A stretch of 64,000 nt of DNA from Lamprocystis purpurea DSM 4197 (GTDB lineage Bacteria > Pseudomonadota > Gammaproteobacteria > Chromatiales > Chromatiaceae): assembly GCF_000379525.1 (NCBI RefSeq), contig NZ_KB902498.1:74488-138487 (forward strand), written 5' to 3'. Below, piece after piece: positions 8,600 to 18,335 of this stretch; positions within the stretch are counted from its first letter, which is position 1, and every line of letters starts with the position of its first letter. The notes beneath the pieces were generated by a model. It did not search any database. It had not been told where the DNA came from and saw only the letters and a list, made by a program, of their open reading frames with translations. Both the position numbers and the translations under genes were made by a program.

Positions 8600-9069
8600 T
8601 CAGGGCATGCGACGCAGTTGCGCGCGCAAGGCGTCGCGGCCCTGGTCGGCGGCGGCGAAGAGCGCCGACAGCGCATCGCGGTGGGGGGCGAAGGCCGGGT
8701 CGGTGGCGAGGTAGTGGCGGGTGCCGTCGAAGGTCCAGCCGAGCGCAAAGTCGTCCGGCTGGGCATCGAGCAGCGCGCGGAGTTCGGCGCGGCGCGCGGG
8801 CAGTGCCGGGGTGGCCGCGGCGTCGCCGTCGCCGGCCAGGCGGGTCAGCGCGGCGAGTTCGAGCAGCCGCAGCGCCGCCATGGTTTCGGGTGGCAGCGCG
8901 GGTGTGGCGGTCGCGGGGCCGAGCAGCGCCGCCAGCGCGTCCCGCGCCGCCGCGGTCTGCCCGCTGGTCAGCAGGGTCTCGGCGAGGTTTCGGCGCGCGG
9001 CGAGATCGTCCGGATGGCGCGCGACCCAGGCGGCGGTGACCCGGTGTGGGGACGCGAAGTCGTGCAGTG
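8600..9069 (-). pseudogene. C-terminal remnant of a TPR-like protein, cut by a palindromic repeat
   Basis: About 156 codons remain in one frame, beginning inside coding sequence (LHDFASPHRVTAAWVARHP) directly at the edge of repeat C (9070-9188). The reading frame upstream consists only of the translated repeat, so the real 5' part is lost. Visible sequence has helix-rich, Ala/Leu-rich TPR-like segments (DLAARRNLAETLLTSGQTAA) and a C-terminal ALGWTFDGTRHYLA motif. Similar repeat-rich proteins accompany STAND NTPases, and a broken STAND/TPR gene lies 1 kb away, but whether both belonged together cannot be told. Function unknown. Confidence 0.55.
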
Positions 9070-9188
9070 CGTAGGATGGGCAGAGCGAGAGCGATGCCCA
9101 TCCGGCTACCCCGACGCTTGGGGATGGGCATCGCTCTCGCTCTGCCCATCCAACTGAAACGCCCAGCCCAAACAAACCACATCACTGC
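9070..9188. repeat. palindromic repeat, family C (long inverted repeat)
   Basis: GTAGGATGGGCAGAGCGAGA continues to GCGATGCCCATCC, then after about 22 bases comes the inverted copy GGGATGGGCATCGCTCTCGC TCTGCCCATCC. The arms are about 33 bases, so the transcript would fold into a long hairpin. A second copy sits at 11518-11657 and shares the right flank (ACATCACT). It interrupts the TPR-like remnant. Confidence 0.85.
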
Positions 9189-9250
9189 AGATCGTACCCT
9201 GGCTACCCGACGACTTGCGCCGGTATATCGGATTGGATACAGTCGGGCCG

Positions 9251-9577
9251 ATGAAACCGATCCGTTTCTTGGGCGACGCACTCAAGTGCCTTCGGTCATT
9301 CCCGCGCGATGCGCGGCAGGATGCCGGCCGCCAGCTCGACCGGGTGCAGCGGGGCCAGCGCCCGGACGACTGCAAGCCGATGCCGACCATCGGCAAGGGC
9401 GTTGAGGAGCTGCGACTCTGGGACGAATCCGGCACCTTCCGGGTCGTCTACACGGCGCGCCTGGCAGACGCCGTCTATGTCTTGCACGCATTCCAGAAGA
9501 AGACCCAGGTCACCGCGAAGCGCGACATTGTGATCGCCAAGACGCGCTTCGACCGAATCATGCGGGGCGAACAATGA
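9251..9577 (+). CDS. higB: HigB/Gp49-like RelE-superfamily toxin
   Basis: A 108-residue protein of the phage-derived Gp49-like / HigB family. Typical features are KCLRSFPRDAR near the N-terminus, the strand ELRLWDESGTFRVVYTA and the C-terminal HAFQKKTQVTAKRDI motif. Family members are ribosome-dependent or free mRNA endonucleases held in check by an XRE-type antitoxin. The ATG at 9251 is chosen because the family begins with MKPIRFLG; the frame is open 12 codons further upstream. The stop overlaps the antitoxin start (ATGA, 9574-9577), the toxin-first order characteristic of higBA. The symbol follows family and gene order. Confidence 0.85.
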   Translation: MKPIRFLGDALKCLRSFPRDARQDAGRQLDRVQRGQRPDDCKPMPTIGKGVEELRLWDESGTFRVVYTARLADAVYVLHAFQKKTQVTAKRDIVIAKTRFDRIMRGEQ

Positions 9578-9873
9578 CTGATCCAACCGACGAATTGGAG
9601 ATTCAGACCTTTGCGAGCGTCTGGGATGCCATCGCCGACACCCCGGCGGAGGCCGCCAACTTGAAACTGCGCTCTGAGCTGATGCACCAGATCGTGGCCG
9701 TCGTGACCGAGCAGGGGTGGACCCAGCGCGATGCCGCGGCGCACTGCGGTGTGACCCAGCCGCGCATGAACGACCTGCTGCGGGGACGCATCTCGCGCTT
9801 CTCGCTCGATGCCCTGGTGAACATCGCGACCGCGCTCGGTCTGCGGGTCCAGGTGCGGCTCGAGGCCGCCTGA
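9574..9873 (+). CDS. higA: XRE-family HigA-like antitoxin
   Basis: A 99-residue helix-turn-helix protein. The HTH spans about residues 48-80 (QGWTQRDAAAHCGVTQPRMN, then DLLRGRISRFSLDAL), the form seen in HigA2-like antitoxins (MqsA/HigA, XRE). It should bind the toxin and repress their shared promoter upstream of 9251. It overlaps the toxin gene by four bases. Immediately downstream begins a broken STAND NTPase gene, so the pair sits in a decayed defence-like region. Confidence 0.85.
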   Translation: MTDPTDELEIQTFASVWDAIADTPAEAANLKLRSELMHQIVAVVTEQGWTQRDAAAHCGVTQPRMNDLLRGRISRFSLDALVNIATALGLRVQVRLEAA

Positions 9874-9947
9874 TTCGCCGGTTCCGCCGCGGACCTCCGC
9901 CTGACCGATCAAAGCCGCCCCGGCGATTGCCGGTCCGATGCCGCCCG

Positions 9948-11477
9948 CTTAGCGAACTGGTCGATTTCGTCAGCGGTCTGGCCGCCCTGATCGGGGTGGT
10001 CGTCGCCGTCAAGCAGTCGGGCGCGGCCGAGCCGTCCGACGAGGGCGGCGCGCGTCAGGACCGCCCGGTACCGCCCGCGCTCCCTGCCGTTGCGCCGCCG
10101 CCCGCGCCCCCGCCCAGCCCCTACGCCACCTCCCGCTTCGCCTTTCGCCACCAGGTCGAGCGCGACTTTCTGGGCCGCGAGACCGAGCTCGACTGGCTCG
10201 ACCGCGCCTGGGCGGCTGGACTACATATCGTCTCCATCGTCGCCTGGGGCGGGGTCGGCAAGACCGCGCTCGTGGCCCACTGGCTGCACACCCGCTTTTT
10301 CGCACGCGATTTCAGGCCCATCGACGGTCTGCCTGGCCCCGCCGCCTATTTCGACTGGAGCTTTTACGACTGGAGGGCGCGGCGGCACTCTGCGACCAGC
10401 GGGACCTGCATGAGCTGGCCCGCGCGAGCGCCATCCGGCTGCTGCGTCAGTTTCAGGGCACCGGCACCGAGGACGAGCTGGCCGCCGCCTGCGAGCGCTT
10501 CGGCTGCCATGCACTGAGCCTGACCCTGCTTGGGCGCTTTCTCTTCGACGCCCACGGCGGCGACATCCGTTGTATCGACCGCATCGACCTGCACAGCGCC
10601 GACCGCGCACCGCGGCCGACGTGCTGCACCAGTCCGGCGAGACCGCCGAGGCCGGCAGGCTCTTTGCCGAGGCCGAGCGGATGCAGCGGGAGTGGCAGCC
10701 GCAGTACCCGCTGCTCTACTCGGTGGGAGGCTTCCGGTACTGCGACTGGCTGCTGGCCCCGGCCGAGCGCGCCACCTGGCGGGTCTTTGGTGGCGCCGAC
10801 TTCCAGGCGGCGATCATGACCGCCGCCACCATGCCGCCCCCAAGCCCCGCGCCCACCGCGGGTCCCCCACTTGTGCCCGACGCCGCGACCGCCGCAGACC
10901 CGGACGGCCTGACTGCGACCGACCCGCTCGCGGCCTGCATCGAGGTGGAGCGGCGGGCGACGACCGCGCTTGTGGTGGCAGAAGCGGTCGGCGATCTCCT
11001 ATCAATCGCCCTCGACCACCTGACCCTGGCCCGCGCCCGCCTGCTGCGCGCACTGCTGACCGGTCACCTGCCCCCGCCCGGCCCCGACCCCGAGGTGCTC
11101 GCCGCCGTCGCCGGACTGCGCCAGGCGGGCGTGATCGACTACCTGCTGCACGGCCTGCTCACCGCCGCCTGGTCCCTGGCCCTGAGCGGCGACCCGGACG
11201 CGGCCCGTGCCGCACTCGACGAGGCCCTGCAGATCGCCCGACGCGGCCCCATGCCGCTTTTCGAGGCCGATGTGCTGCTCTACCGGGCGCGGCTTGGAGG
11301 GGGGCGTCCCGCTCCCCATTCGGCGATGTTGCCACGGCCGCGCGGGGGCAGGATGCCCCCGCTCCCAGTTCCCCCCAAGCCGACCTCGCCGCCGCCCGCC
11401 GCCTGATCGAGCACCACGGCTATGGCCGCCGCCTGCCGGAGCTTGAGGACGCCGAGGCGGCTCTGGGTAGCCCCTGA
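9948..11477 (+). pseudogene. broken STAND (NB-ARC-like) NTPase with TPR region
   Basis: Pieces of one gene lie in three frames. First frame: a short hydrophobic N-terminus (LVDFVSGLAALIGVVVAVKQ), a proline-rich linker, FLGRETELDWLD and a Walker A IVAWGGVGKTALV, then YFDWSFYDW. After about 10380 the sense continues in another frame (ALCDQRDLHELARAS, HALSLTLLGRFLFD) and jumps, with an apparent deletion near 10600, into the TPR part (LHQSGETAEAGRLFAEAERM to about 11300). A small GC-rich palindrome at about 11300-11380 shifts the frame again, the end reading AAARRLIEHHGYGRR to the stop at 11475-11477. Intact relatives are signal-transduction ATPases with TPRs, often anti-phage. This copy cannot make a full protein. 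Confidence 0.75.
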
Positions 11478-11517
11478 CCCGGACACCGCGGACCCCGGCG
11501 CCGACGGGTGCGATCCA

Positions 11518-11657
11518 AAGTGATGTGGTCGCAGACACGCGTAGGATGGGCAGAGCGAGAGCGATGCCCATCCGGCCATCGCGGCGCTTGATGATGGGCA
11601 TCGCTCTCGCTCTGCCCATCCTACCGAAAGGCCCGGCCCGAACAAATCACATCACTT
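11518..11657. repeat. palindromic repeat, family C (second copy)
   Basis: The core arms (GTAGGATGGGCAGAGCGAGA and its inverse) are the same as at 9070-9188. Here an additional outer inverted pair, AAGTGATGTG at the left and CACATCACTT at the right, is visible, which marks the probable full ends of the element. Confidence 0.85.
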
Positions 11658-11750
11658 CCGATCACACCCGGCGCCGATCATTCGCACCCGCGCCGCCGGA
11701 CTTTGGTTAGACTGCCCACCAAACCACCCGAGGATAGGCCGATGCGTAAG

Positions 11751-11835
11751 CCTGTAGGCTGGGGTGACGAAGGAACCCCAGCGTTGGCCGCGTCGCGTGG
11801 ATGTTGGGGTTCGTTCCTCACCCCAACCTACGGAC
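11751..11835. repeat. palindromic repeat, family B (second copy)
   Basis: Starts near CTGTAGGCTGGGGTGACGAA and ends TCCTCACCCCAACCTACGG. Same arms as 8504-8587 with a different loop. No gene is seen between 11478 and 11993; the stretch is made of repeats C, B and A. Confidence 0.75.
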
Positions 11836-11922
11836 TTCCTCGCATTGCGCGCCGAGCTCGACGACCGTCTGCATGAGGCCGCATAGCGCGCTCGCCCGGT
11901 ATCTCGCGGGTGTCGAGGTCGT

Positions 11923-11982
11923 TGGTCCGCACAGCGGACCCTGCAGGTCACGGTGTAACCGTAGGGTCCGCTCTGCGGACCG
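11923..11982. repeat. palindromic repeat family A, inverted pair (second copy)
   Basis: GGTCCGCACAGCGGACC and GTAGGGTCCGCTCTGCGGAC with a 20-base spacer. It ends 12 bases before the stop codon of the minus-strand permease gene and could serve as its terminator. Confidence 0.75.
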
Positions 11983-11993
11983 CCCGCGACTGG

Positions 11994-13208
11994 TCAGGAT
12001 GCCCGGTCGCCGCGATCATCCGCCGCGAACGTGTGTGCCGGCCCCTCATCCAGCCGCTGATCCGGCTCCGGTACGGCCCGCGTGCCTTCCACCAGCGGCC
12101 CCTCCGGATCGCCCGGCGGAACCTCGGTGTCGTGTCGGCGATCCATCACCACCTCCACGTCCGGCAGGATATCGGCGAACTCCACGCCGTAGATCTCCCA
12201 GATCGCGACGAACAGCGAGGCGATCACCGGGCCGATGAAGAGTCCCGGAAAGCCGAACATCAGGATGCCGCCCAGGGTGCTGAAGAAGATCATCAGCTCA
12301 TGCAGCTTGGTGTCCTTGCCCACCAGAATGGGGCGCAGAACATTGTCCAGACTCCCCACCACCAGGCCGCAGAACGCGGCCAGCGCGATGCCGGTGCCGA
12401 CCTGCCCCTGCACGATCAGGACGATGACCGCCGGGATCCAGATCAGCGCGGTACCCACGTTGGGGATGGTGGACATGACCGCCATCACCGACCCCCAGAA
12501 GACCGCGTTCGGGATGCCCGCCACGTAGAACGCGAGCCCGGCCAGGCTCCCTTGGAGGAGACCGATCAGCAGCGAGCCCTTGAGCGTCGCTCGCGTCACC
12601 GAGGTGAACTTCTCCAGCATCAGCCGCTCTTCCTGAGTCTTGAGCGGCAGGTAATAGAGAATGCGTTCGATCAGCTTGTCGCCGTCCATCTGCAGGAAAT
12701 ATAGGCTGTAGAGGAATACGAAGGTCATGAAAATCAGATTCACCGCCCCCAGCGTGATCGAGGACAACCCCTCGACCACCACCTTGCTGACGACCGTCGT
12801 CGCCTCGCCGACCTGCTGGGCGATCTTGCCCCAGTGCGGCGCCAACTGCTCGTAGAAGGGCAGGCGATGCAGCAGTTCGGACGCCGCGCCCGGCTCGTTC
12901 AGCGTGGTCTTCAGCCAGACGCTGAGGAGCTGGCTCACGTCCAGCGCCTGCGATATCAGGACGCCGGCCAGCAGGATCAGCGGGAGCAGGACCATCACCG
13001 CCATGATCGACAGGGTGGCCAGGGAGGCCAGCCCGCGGCGGCCGTTGAACAGCGTCTCCAGCCGCAGGAACAAGGGGCGGGCCAGCGCGCTGAAGACACC
13101 CGCCATCAACAAGGACATCAGAAAGCCATGGATCATGGAAAGGAAGAGCGCGGAGATCCCGAGCGCCAGGATCAGGACCACCGCCTTGCTGACCTGGTCT
13201 TGCGTCAT
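11994..13208 (-). CDS. AI-2E family transporter (PerM/TqsA-like permease)
   Basis: A 404-residue polytopic inner-membrane protein. Paired hydrophobic segments occur at the N-terminus (VVLILALGISALFL, GFLMSLLMAGVFSAL), near residue 70 (LATLSIMAVMVLLPLILLAG), near 165 (INLIFMTFVFLYSLYF type) and in a C-terminal bundle with the family motif IPNVGTALIWIPAVI and SLDNVLRPILVG. The family exports or exchanges diverse small molecules; AI-2 transport is shown only for TqsA, so substrate is open. The C-terminal 50 residues are acidic and soluble. It lies 46 bases downstream of the WD40 gene on the same strand. Confidence 0.9.
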   Translation of the reverse strand: MTQDQVSKAVVLILALGISALFLSMIHGFLMSLLMAGVFSALARPLFLRLETLFNGRRGLASLATLSIMAVMVLLPLILLAGVLISQALDVSQLLSVWLKTTLNEPGAASELLHRLPFYEQLAPHWGKIAQQVGEATTVVSKVVVEGLSSITLGAVNLIFMTFVFLYSLYFLQMDGDKLIERILYYLPLKTQEERLMLEKFTSVTRATLKGSLLIGLLQGSLAGLAFYVAGIPNAVFWGSVMAVMSTIPNVGTALIWIPAVIVLIVQGQVGTGIALAAFCGLVVGSLDNVLRPILVGKDTKLHELMIFFSTLGGILMFGFPGLFIGPVIASLFVAIWEIYGVEFADILPDVEVVMDRRHDTEVPPGDPEGPLVEGTRAVPEPDQRLDEGPAHTFAADDRGDRAS

Positions 13209-13254
13209 CGTGTCATCCTCAATGGCCGGGTGTGTCGGCGCTGGTGGAAAGGAA

Positions 13255-14289
13255 TCAACCGCGGCGGCCGAACAGCCGGCCGAACAGCCCGCCCTGGGTC
13301 GCGCCCGCGGTCGCCTTGACCGGCAGCGCCGCCGCCGCGGCGCTCTCGGTTGCCGCGTTCGCCTGCCAGCGGGCGCCGCGGGCCTCCCAGTCCGCGGCCG
13401 ACGGGTCGGTGCCCCAGAGCCGGATGGTCCGATCGGCGCTCCCGGAGATCAGATAACGGCCGTCCGGCGTGAACTCCAGCGCATAGACATCACCGACATG
13501 CCCGGTAAGCCGGCCGAGCTGCTCGCCCGTGATGGTATCCCACAGCATGATGGTGCGGTCCGCACTGCCGGTGGCGAAGGTGCGGCCGTCGGGGCTGAAC
13601 ACCGCGGTCCAGACGGGGTACCGGTGCTCGTTGCGTTCCTGGAGCAGTGTGCCGGTCGCCAGATCCCAGACGCCGACGACCCCGTCCACATTGGTCAGCA
13701 GCACGCGCTGGCCGTCCGCGGTGAACCGCACGCTGTTGATGCCGTTATGGATCACCTCGACCCGGCCGACTTCCTGGCCGGTCGCCACGTCCCACAGGAT
13801 GAGGAAGCTGTCGCGGCTGCCGGAGGCGAGCAGGCGCCCGTCGGGGCTGAAGGCGACGCCTTGCACATACTGGTTGTGGCCCTCGATGTGATGGACCTGC
13901 TCGCCCATCAGGGTCCAGATGGCGACCGTGCCGTCCTCGCTGCCGGAGGCCAGCAGCTTGCCCTGCGGCTGGAAGGCGACGCTGTAGATCAGGCTGGAGT
14001 GCCCGCTCTTCGACCACAGTGCCTCGCCCGTTTCGGCATCCCAGACCCGTACCACCGCGTCGGTTCCGCCGGAGGCCAGCACCCGGCCCTCGGGGTGAAA
14101 GGCCACCGAGTAGACCCGGCCCTCGTGGCCGCGCAGCGTCTGGAGGGTGCGCCCGGCTTCCAGGTCCAGGACCCGCACCGTGCTGTCCCAACTGGCCGTC
14201 GCCAGCAGTTGGCTGTCGGGGCTCACCGCCAGCCCGTAAATGGTATCGGTTGCGCCGGGACGCGCCACAAAGCGCCAGGTGTCGGACAT
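13255..14289 (-). CDS. WD40 repeat protein, one seven-bladed propeller
   Basis: A 344-residue protein made of seven WD40 repeats, each with an H..VYSVAF-type strand, a PDGR.LASGS.D turn and a final WD (RVWDAETG, ILWDVATG, GVWDLATG, MLWDTITG, ending RLWGTD). Seven repeats close a single beta-propeller, a protein-protein interaction platform. After the propeller comes a short Ala-rich tail ending in GLFGRLFGRRG, which could be a targeting or binding tail. The ATG at 14289 is preceded by GGAACCTCCC; the frame is open 49 codons further but without repeats. There is no signal peptide, so it is cytoplasmic. Partner unknown; it may share a transcript with the AI-2E-type permease. Confidence 0.85.
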   Translation of the reverse strand: MSDTWRFVARPGATDTIYGLAVSPDSQLLATASWDSTVRVLDLEAGRTLQTLRGHEGRVYSVAFHPEGRVLASGGTDAVVRVWDAETGEALWSKSGHSSLIYSVAFQPQGKLLASGSEDGTVAIWTLMGEQVHHIEGHNQYVQGVAFSPDGRLLASGSRDSFLILWDVATGQEVGRVEVIHNGINSVRFTADGQRVLLTNVDGVVGVWDLATGTLLQERNEHRYPVWTAVFSPDGRTFATGSADRTIMLWDTITGEQLGRLTGHVGDVYALEFTPDGRYLISGSADRTIRLWGTDPSAADWEARGARWQANAATESAAAAALPVKATAGATQGGLFGRLFGRRG

Positions 14290-14871
14290 GGGAGGTTCCT
14301 CTGAATCGGGTTGCGATCGGGTCGCAGGGGTCGTCGGGTGTCTTGGGTACCCGGCGGTCGGCAGTGTGCACCAAGGTGCGGCCGGTAAGGCGCAAATCTT
14401 AGGGGAATCGAGCGGCGCCAGCTTGGATATTCGCACGGGTCAGGCGCGTTGTGGGTGCACGGCGTGTTTCGCTGGACTCGGGCGGGGCGGTGCCGTCCCG
14501 CCCGATCGGGGTTGCACGTGCCGCCCTGATCGGCCTTTCCAGAACCACTGCTGCCTCGGGCGCCACCCACGCGAGCGTCCGCCGCGGTCAGGTCAGCAGC
14601 CGTTGTGACCCCCGGTCCATCGCTGCTGTCGGGGAGTCAGGGAAAAGCCGACTCCGCGGACTGATCGCCGATAGTGATTCTTAAGTGTGTTCCCTGCTTC
14701 CATCCGGCAGCACCGACGATTGAGCACCTGCAACGAATCGACCTGTACGTCGCGGATGCCTTGGTTCAGAATATAACGGATCTAGCGCGATATTTCGTGG
14801 GGATACCTTAGGACCTGACACCTTTCGGTTCTTGTCGTTCAGAAAGCATAGCAATCAAGGGGAGTTGATTT
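14290..14871. other. intergenic region without recognisable gene
   Basis: No convincing coding sequence on either strand. It separates the divergent WD40 and binding-protein genes and should carry both promoters. A GC-rich inverted stretch (CGGGCGGGG.. GTCCCGCCCG) lies near 14480-14505. The last 130 bases before 14872 are more AT-rich (AGAATATAACGGATC), as expected for a promoter of the sensory operon, but no clear -35/-10 pair was assigned. Confidence 0.5.
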
Positions 14872-15927
14872 GTGAACAAGATCGGCGCACGGGTCGTCCG
14901 TACATATGCCCTTTTTGCGCTTTGTGCGGCATTGTTGCTGGGCTCGACGCCGGCACTGGCCGTGGGGGCTGCGAAGTTCGATGGCACGCCGATCCGTATC
15001 CTGCATGTGATGAGCTATCACACCCCCTGGCGCTGGACCGAGGGCCAGTTGGAGGGCTTCAAAGCCGGGCTCGGGGATGTCAAGGCGGAGTACAAAGTCT
15101 TCGAGTTGGATACGAAACGCTATTCCGATGCCGGGCAACAGGCTGAGCGCGGCCAGGCGGCACGTGCCTTGGTTGAGCAATGGACGCCGCAGGTGATCTA
15201 TACCACCGATGACGATGCCCAGGAGCTGGTCACCCGGCATTATATCAATACGCCAATCGTTCTGGTGTTCAGCGGCGTGAACAAGGCGCCGGAGCATTAC
15301 GGCTTCGACAGGGCCGATAATGTGACCGGAGTCGTCGAGCACGAGCATTTCACCGAATCCGTGCAGTTGCTCAAGCGGGTCGTACCGACAATGAAACGTC
15401 TGGTGGTGGTGCTGGACGATGCGCCGATGTGGGTGCCGGTGGTCGAGCGGATGAAGGCGGCAAAGTTGCCGCCGGACGTCAGCGTCGTGGCTTGGGAAAC
15501 GATTCGGACCTTCGACGAGTATAAGCAGCGCATCATGGCCTATCCCGAGAAAGCGGATGCGATTGCCCTGATCGGTATCTTCAATTTCAAGGACGCGGCG
15601 GGTAAGAATGTGCCCTATCAGGACGTACAGCGGTGGACGGCAGAACATTCCTCACTGCCGGATCTCAGTTTTTGGGTCGACCGTGTGCACCACGGAACGC
15701 TGGTGGCAGTCACAGTTTCCGAGCGCGAGCAGGGGCTGGCGGCCGGGCGACTGGCACGACAGATTCTGGTCGACGGCAAGTCGCCCCGCGACCTGCCCAT
15801 TCAGCCCACCACGAAAGGGATGCCGGTCATCAGCCTGGCCCGAGCCAACAAGCTTGGTATCCGGGTGCATAGCGACTTGCTCCTGTCCGCGGAGGTGATT
15901 ACCCGCTTCGACTGGGATACGAAATGA
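14872..15927 (+). CDS. periplasmic ABC-type substrate-binding protein linked to a histidine kinase
   Basis: A 351-residue exported protein. The GTG at 14872 has GGGAG about 7 bases upstream and is followed by a signal peptide ([21 protein letters not shown], cleavage near residue 30). The mature part begins [10 protein letters not shown] and contains [15 protein letters not shown] and [11 protein letters not shown], typical of the type 1 periplasmic binding fold of the COG2984 (TrpX-like) group. No ABC permease or ATPase gene is near; instead the stop overlaps the start of a hybrid histidine kinase (ATGA at 15924-15927). It therefore probably acts as a ligand-binding sensor subunit rather than a transporter component. 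Ligand unknown. Confidence 0.8.
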   Translation: MNKIGARVVRTYALFALCAALLLGSTPALAVGAAKFDGTPIRILHVMSYHTPWRWTEGQLEGFKAGLGDVKAEYKVFELDTKRYSDAGQQAERGQAARALVEQWTPQVIYTTDDDAQELVTRHYINTPIVLVFSGVNKAPEHYGFDRADNVTGVVEHEHFTESVQLLKRVVPTMKRLVVVLDDAPMWVPVVERMKAAKLPPDVSVVAWETIRTFDEYKQRIMAYPEKADAIALIGIFNFKDAAGKNVPYQDVQRWTAEHSSLPDLSFWVDRVHHGTLVAVTVSEREQGLAAGRLARQILVDGKSPRDLPIQPTTKGMPVISLARANKLGIRVHSDLLLSAEVITRFDWDTK

Positions 15928-17858
15928 AGCAGGGACTGCGCGCCAAGATCTTGTGGATGGCCGGCAGTGTGTTTGTCCTGACCGTGGTTGCCGTACTGCT
16001 GACTGCGGCGCACACCTTTTCTCAAGCCTACAGCAGGGCGATGGCTGAACGAAGCGTCGCCGTCTCGCATGAAGTGGCGGCGCAATTCGAGCGCATTCTG
16101 GCGCTGGGATTAAGCGCCGAGGAGATCATTGGCTTCGACGATCGTTGCAATCGCGTGGTTGGCAGTCACGAAGACCTGGAAATCGTTGCAGTTTACGATG
16201 CCTCTGGCCGGGTACTGTTCCAGAACTCCGCGGGGGAGGCGCGCGAACGCTTACCCGATCTGGCGGTCGTCCAGGCTGGCGTCAGTGCCGCCGTCGAACA
16301 GCAGTTCACCTTCGCGATTCAGGGGCGAGACTTTTTTGCCACGCTCAAGCCGGTATCCGATGCCTCGGGGCAGGCCGTCGGTGCCGTGGTGGTCGCTGCC
16401 GCGCAGGAAAGCCTCGACCGTCGCCTGACCGGCTTTGTGTCGAGGGTGCTTGGGGTTGGCGGACTGTTTATCGTCTTTGGTATGGCGATCCTCTACTGGG
16501 CGCTCACCCGTTACGTCATCTCGCCGCTGCTGGAGGTGATCGGCGCTGTCGATGGCCTTCGCCGGCGCGATGAGGATGCCCATGAAGCCATCCGGGTCGA
16601 TGCGGTGGGAGAGGCGAAAGTGCTGGTCGATACCTTCAACCAGTTGCTGGCGCAGAAAGCCCGGCAACGCCGCGAACTGGCCGTGGCCAAGGAACTGGCC
16701 GAAGCCGCCAATCGCGCGAAATCGGCTTTCCTGGCCAACATGAGCCACGAACTGCGGACGCCGATGAACGGTATCATGGGTATGCTGGAACTCGCCCGGC
16801 GGCGCATGACTGATCCAACAGGGATCGCGCAGCTCGACAAGGCCAAGGGCGCGGCACGTCACCTGCTCGGCTTACTCAACGACGTGCTCGATATTTCCAA
16901 GATCGAAGCTGAGCGCATGGCCTTGGATGATGCGCCCCTGCGGCTTGAGCATGTGCTGGCAGACGTGACCAGTCTGATCGGTCACGAAGCACGCCGGAAA
17001 GGGCTAACGCTGCATGTCGACCTGCCCGATCACCTGGCCCGGCTGCCGCTGACCGGTGACCCGGTGCGCCTTGGTCAGATCTTGCTCAACCTCGTCGGTA
17101 ATGCCGTCAAGTTCACCGAGCGCGGCAGCGTGACGGTGCGCAGCCGCATGCTGGCGGACGATTGCGAGCGGGTGCAGTTGCGTTTCGAGATCGTCGACAC
17201 CGGCGTCGGCATCGAGCCGGACGCCCAACCCCGGCTATTCAGGGCATTCGAGCAGGCGGACAACAGCACGACCCGCAAATACGGCGGCACCGGGCTCGGG
17301 CTGGTGATCAGCAAACGACTGGTACAACTGATGGGCGGCGACATCGGTGTCGACAGTTCACCGGGCGGAGGCAGCAAGTTCTGGTTTACCGTCCGCCTGG
17401 GGCGGCATCATGCGGTCGCCTCATCACCGCTTGCCCAAGCCGGCAGGATCAAGGCCGAGGCCGAGTTGCGCCGGGCGCACGGTGGCAAGCGTATTCTGGT
17501 GATCGAAGACGAACCGATCCATCAGGAAGTGGCGCGGTGTCTGCTCGAAGACCTGGGGTTATGCATCGACACGGCGAACAACGGCCGAGAGGCGGTGGTA
17601 CTGGCGCAAAGAGAAACCTACGATCTGATCCTGATGGATATGCAACTGCCCATCATGAACGGTCTTGACGCCACGCGCGCGATCCGCGCAGAGTCGCTGA
17701 ACCAGTCAATACCTATTCTGGCCATGACTGCCAATGCGTTTTCCGAAGATCGTCAGCACTGCATTGAGGCTGGTATGAATGATCATCTTGCTAAACCGGT
17801 TGACCCCGAGCGGCTGTACGAGACCATTCTCAAGTGGTTGACAATGTCACGCACCTGA
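15924..17858 (+). CDS. hybrid sensor histidine kinase/response regulator
   Basis: A 644-residue inner-membrane kinase. TM1 is at about residues 11-30 and TM2 at about 176-196, enclosing a periplasmic sensor of about 145 residues; a HAMP-like region follows. HisKA has the phospho-acceptor H275 in SHELRTP. HATPase_c shows the N box ([13 protein letters not shown]), G1 (DTGVGI) and G2 ([10 protein letters not shown]). After a linker comes a receiver domain from about 523, with acidic residues in IEDEP, phospho-acceptor D572 in LILMDMQLP and the conserved K in HLAKPV. No DNA-binding or HPt domain is present, so an external phosphotransfer partner is expected. Coupled by overlap with the binding protein gene. 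Confidence 0.92.
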   Translation: MKQGLRAKILWMAGSVFVLTVVAVLLTAAHTFSQAYSRAMAERSVAVSHEVAAQFERILALGLSAEEIIGFDDRCNRVVGSHEDLEIVAVYDASGRVLFQNSAGEARERLPDLAVVQAGVSAAVEQQFTFAIQGRDFFATLKPVSDASGQAVGAVVVAAAQESLDRRLTGFVSRVLGVGGLFIVFGMAILYWALTRYVISPLLEVIGAVDGLRRRDEDAHEAIRVDAVGEAKVLVDTFNQLLAQKARQRRELAVAKELAEAANRAKSAFLANMSHELRTPMNGIMGMLELARRRMTDPTGIAQLDKAKGAARHLLGLLNDVLDISKIEAERMALDDAPLRLEHVLADVTSLIGHEARRKGLTLHVDLPDHLARLPLTGDPVRLGQILLNLVGNAVKFTERGSVTVRSRMLADDCERVQLRFEIVDTGVGIEPDAQPRLFRAFEQADNSTTRKYGGTGLGLVISKRLVQLMGGDIGVDSSPGGGSKFWFTVRLGRHHAVASSPLAQAGRIKAEAELRRAHGGKRILVIEDEPIHQEVARCLLEDLGLCIDTANNGREAVVLAQRETYDLILMDMQLPIMNGLDATRAIRAESLNQSIPILAMTANAFSEDRQHCIEAGMNDHLAKPVDPERLYETILKWLTMSRT

Positions 17859-17930
17859 GCAGCGGTGCTGTTGCGGTGTGCGCCGCTGTCCCCCTGCTTC
17901 TCATAGGCCGGCATTGCCAAGCCGTAGAAG

Positions 17931-18029
17931 AGCATCGCTGCCGGCATGAACGACCATATCGCCAAGCCGATCGATCCGGACAAGGTATTCGAGGCTTTGC
18001 TGAAACGGCTGGAACAGCCAGATCGTTGA
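17931..18029 (+). pseudogene. receiver-domain tail remnant
   Basis: About 32 codons read AAGMNDHIAKPIDPDKVFEA and end LLKRLEQPDR, stop. This is the final helix of a response-regulator receiver with its conserved Lys, paralleling the end of the hybrid kinase ([19 protein letters not shown]) just 70 bases upstream. No start or upstream receiver sequence remains. Either a second receiver was deleted or it is the scar of a partial duplication. Confidence 0.6.
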
Positions 18030-18034
18030 GCGAT

Positions 18035-18287
18035 GGGGTATTCCGAAAATGAATCCCAAGGCCTTGATAGGTTCGGGCTGGGAATCGATGGGAAAGGTGA
18101 GCAGTTCAGGAGTGAAGTTGTCCGGGACCCCGGCCTCGGCAAAATCCAGAGTGTATCCGTAGCTTCTGTTTCCAGGCAGCAGTGGCGCAGGGATGAAGGC
18201 CGCGCACGGTTCCGAGTCCAGCACGGTCGGGCGGGAAAAGCTCGATACCGCGCCCTTCCTGGTGGCCATTGCGCGAGCCTGTCGCAC
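18035..18287 (-). pseudogene. unidentified coding-like remnant
   Basis: On the minus strand a segment reads NRSYGYTLDFAEAGVPDNF and then PIDSQPEPIKALGFIFGIPH, with protein-like composition, but neither a good start nor a family is recognised and its end runs into the receiver-tail remnant. It may be part of a degraded gene. Low confidence. Confidence 0.25.
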
Positions 18288-18335
18288 GGCGTCGAGCGTG
18301 TAGCGATGGTCAGCCAGGTTCCTGAGAGACTCGAC

